Below are positions 23,666 to 24,802 of a DNA stretch of 24,802 nucleotides, one piece after another. The first letter of the stretch is position 1; each line of letters opens with the position of its first letter. Under the pieces are notes generated by a model. The model did no database searches and had not been told where the DNA came from. It saw only the letters and a list, made by a program, of their open reading frames with translations. The DNA comes from Nitrospiraceae bacterium (lineage in GTDB: Bacteria > Nitrospirota > Nitrospiria > Nitrospirales > UBA8639). Location of the stretch: positions 1 through 24,802 of the forward strand of contig DOFS01000434.1 in the NCBI GenBank assembly GCA_003523945.1, read 5' to 3'. Both the position numbers and the translations under genes were made by a program.

Positions 23666-24409
23666 TTACAAAAGCTTATAGGCCCATTTTGGAATATAAT
23701 GAGTCTGTTTGTTAAATACGACACCTAGTAGCTTTCCGCCATTGCGAACAATACGTTCTTTTAAATTGGATATCACATATGAGCGGGTTTTTTCTGCCTC
23801 GACAACCATGACGACGCCATCAACGGCTGTACATAAATCTAGTCCGTCATCAGAGACGATAATCGGGGCGGAATCAATAAGAATCATGTCATATTGTTTT
23901 CGTATATGGACCCACAAATCCCGCATGCTTACCGAGACCTCCTGTTGTCCGGTTTCTGAGCTGTATTCAGACAAGAGGGCGAGGAACAAGCGGGAATGTA
24001 GAACAGGAGTGATGGCCTGATCTAAGTCCCCCCCATTCTGCATAATATGTCGCAATGACATTTTCGGTGAGATACCAAATGAATAATGCTGGGTAATTTG
24101 CAGGGGATCTCCATCGACCAGCAATACTGACTTTCCCTGTTTCTCAGCCATGACCCTTCCAAGTTCCTGAACTATGGTCGAGACTCCTTCCTGGTTTCGG
24201 CAACTAATGAATTGAACAATATTGTGTTCATGTTCAGTCAAAAGGCTGGCAAGACGTTGGCTTAGCTGCACCATCTCCCGTTCCATCTTTAAGGGAGGTA
24301 ATGTAGAAAGTACGACCGGCTGTGAACGTGAGCGTTCTATTGGAAGGACTTTGATGACCTCATGCCGTTCTTCATATGCATTCTGCAAGGCTTCATATAC
24401 TTTGCTCAT
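23666..24409 (-). CDS. CpsD/CapB-like tyrosine-kinase ATPase with altered Walker A
   Basis: This 247-residue cytoplasmic P-loop protein of the bacterial tyrosine-kinase (BY-kinase) type would partner a polysaccharide co-polymerase to control chain length and export. It opens MSKVYEALQNAYEE, a common start in exopolysaccharide loci. The Walker A region reads CRNQEGVSTIVQEL (70-83): the usual GxGK[ST] is GVST, with V76 in place of the catalytic lysine. Walker A' is SVLLVDGDP (D99, D101) and Walker B is DMILIDSAP (D179). The tail is short, THYIPKWAYKLL, with only two tyrosines rather than the dense cluster of typical BY-kinases. It may be a kinase-deficient regulator or a variant subfamily. GAGGA six bases upstream supports ATG 24409. 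It follows the LysM protein gene by 64 bases on the same strand. Confidence 0.85.
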   Translation of the reverse strand: MSKVYEALQNAYEERHEVIKVLPIERSRSQPVVLSTLPPLKMEREMVQLSQRLASLLTEHEHNIVQFISCRNQEGVSTIVQELGRVMAEKQGKSVLLVDGDPLQITQHYSFGISPKMSLRHIMQNGGDLDQAITPVLHSRLFLALLSEYSSETGQQEVSVSMRDLWVHIRKQYDMILIDSAPIIVSDDGLDLCTAVDGVVMVVEAEKTRSYVISNLKERIVRNGGKLLGVVFNKQTHYIPKWAYKLL

Positions 24410-24473
24410 GGGTGGTCCTCAGGAAATGACATTTAGAGAAATTATTACACAACCTATTTCAAGGCATTCAAAT

Positions 24474-24802
24474 CTATTCGTGTGCATGAGTTTGAGAAGA
24501 TTGGTTTGTCTGAACATTCACTTCCTCCGCAATTTTAGGGAAGACAATGTCCTGTCCTGGGAAAATTTTCTTGGGATTCAGTATTTTCGGGTTGTAATCC
24601 AGAACACGTTGAACATAACTGGGATGGGGCGATCCATACACCGCTTTGACCAATTTTTCCAGAGTATCGCCCTCCTGTACTGTGGCCACCGCGTAGGGGC
24701 GAGCGCGTGTGGGCTCAACATTTTTCATATTTGGTTCAGTTTGTGTGGATGAGTGAGCAAAGATTTCCTTGGAAGAACTTAATTCTTTATCTTCATCAGC
24801 CA
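24474..24802 (-). CDS. LysM-domain protein, C-terminal part
   Basis: The frame is open to the right edge of the window, so the internal ATG at 24728 is not the true start and an N-terminal part of unknown length is missing. The visible 109 residues have a polar linker (ADEDKELSSS and onward), then a LysM peptidoglycan- or chitin-binding motif: VATVQEGDTLEKLVKAVYG, YVQRVLDYNPKILNP, FPGQDIVFPKI. The tail NVQTNQSSQTHAHE is polar. A C-terminal LysM domain would anchor the protein to the cell wall if it faces the periplasm. In exopolysaccharide loci such proteins are often ExeA-like ATPases or envelope proteins near the CpsD-like kinase, but the identity here cannot be settled. Confidence 0.82.
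   Translation of the reverse strand, partial: ADEDKELSSSKEIFAHSSTQTEPNMKNVEPTRARPYAVATVQEGDTLEKLVKAVYGSPHPSYVQRVLDYNPKILNPKKIFPGQDIVFPKIAEEVNVQTNQSSQTHAHE

Noticed and set aside
24222..24752. A 176-codon + strand open frame at the right end
   Set aside because: It is antisense to both the CpsD-like gene and the LysM gene, whose motifs are unmistakable.
16657..24802. Exosortase/PEP-CTERM system, suggested by the kinase and LysM pair
   Set aside because: None of the secreted proteins ends in a PEP-type sorting signal and no exosortase is in the window.
1..24802. CRISPR array, tRNA, rRNA, phage genes or toxin-antitoxin pair
   Set aside because: Scanning both strands gave no regular spaced repeats, cloverleaf-like genes, phage structural motifs or small paired genes that I could support.

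Overview
The window is the core of a bacterial surface or exopolysaccharide locus of the Wzx/Wzy type. The DNA is moderately AT-rich by eye. The gene set (flippase, O-antigen-ligase-like polymerase, CpsD-like tyrosine kinase, a LysM protein, secreted beta-helix proteins with signal peptides) suggests a Gram-negative environmental bacterium. No rRNA, tRNA or taxonomic marker is present. Nitrospirota or a similar phylum is only a guess from the style of the kinase and LysM pair.

Positions 1-15597, all on the + strand, hold the assembly genes. In order they are: the end of a WecG/TagA/CpsF glycosyltransferase; an NAD-dependent nucleotide-sugar enzyme that most resembles UDP-apiose/UDP-xylose synthase; a GT4 glycosyltransferase; an aldo/keto reductase that abuts a GMC flavoprotein oxidoreductase; a SAM methyltransferase; a second GT4; a Wzx-like flippase; an unusual nucleotidyltransferase-like/P-loop kinase fusion; an APH-fold phosphotransferase; a third GT4; a Wzy/O-antigen-ligase-like membrane protein; and a fourth GT4. 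The run from the flippase to the third GT4 is joined by 4-10 base overlaps, so it is probably one translationally coupled unit. A plausible reading is that a lipid-linked oligosaccharide is built by WecG and four GT4 enzymes, decorated by methylation, redox chemistry and perhaps phosphorylation, flipped by Wzx and polymerised by Wzy.

Positions 15598-16656 form the junction. They hold a decayed IS3-family transposase with a frameshift, an internal stop and lost catalytic residues, followed by a strong hairpin. The hairpin lies just past the end of the converging gene.

Positions 16657-24802, all on the - strand, hold secreted and control functions. These are a secreted DUF1593/nucleoside-hydrolase-like protein with two tandem carbohydrate-binding-like domains, two paralogous secreted right-handed beta-helix proteins, a CpsD/CapB-like tyrosine-kinase ATPase whose Walker A lysine is replaced by valine, and the LysM-bearing C-terminus of a protein running off the right edge. 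Long non-coding spacers (about 1.0, 0.7 and 0.3 kb) separate the secreted-protein genes, so each probably has its own promoter. They contain several perfect inverted repeats.

The best candidates for new biology are the UDP-apiose-synthase-like enzyme carrying only one of the two plant active-site cysteines, the kinase-fusion/APH pair inside a polysaccharide operon, the secreted DUF1593-CBM-CBM protein beside two beta-helix proteins, and the lysine-less CpsD-like ATPase.
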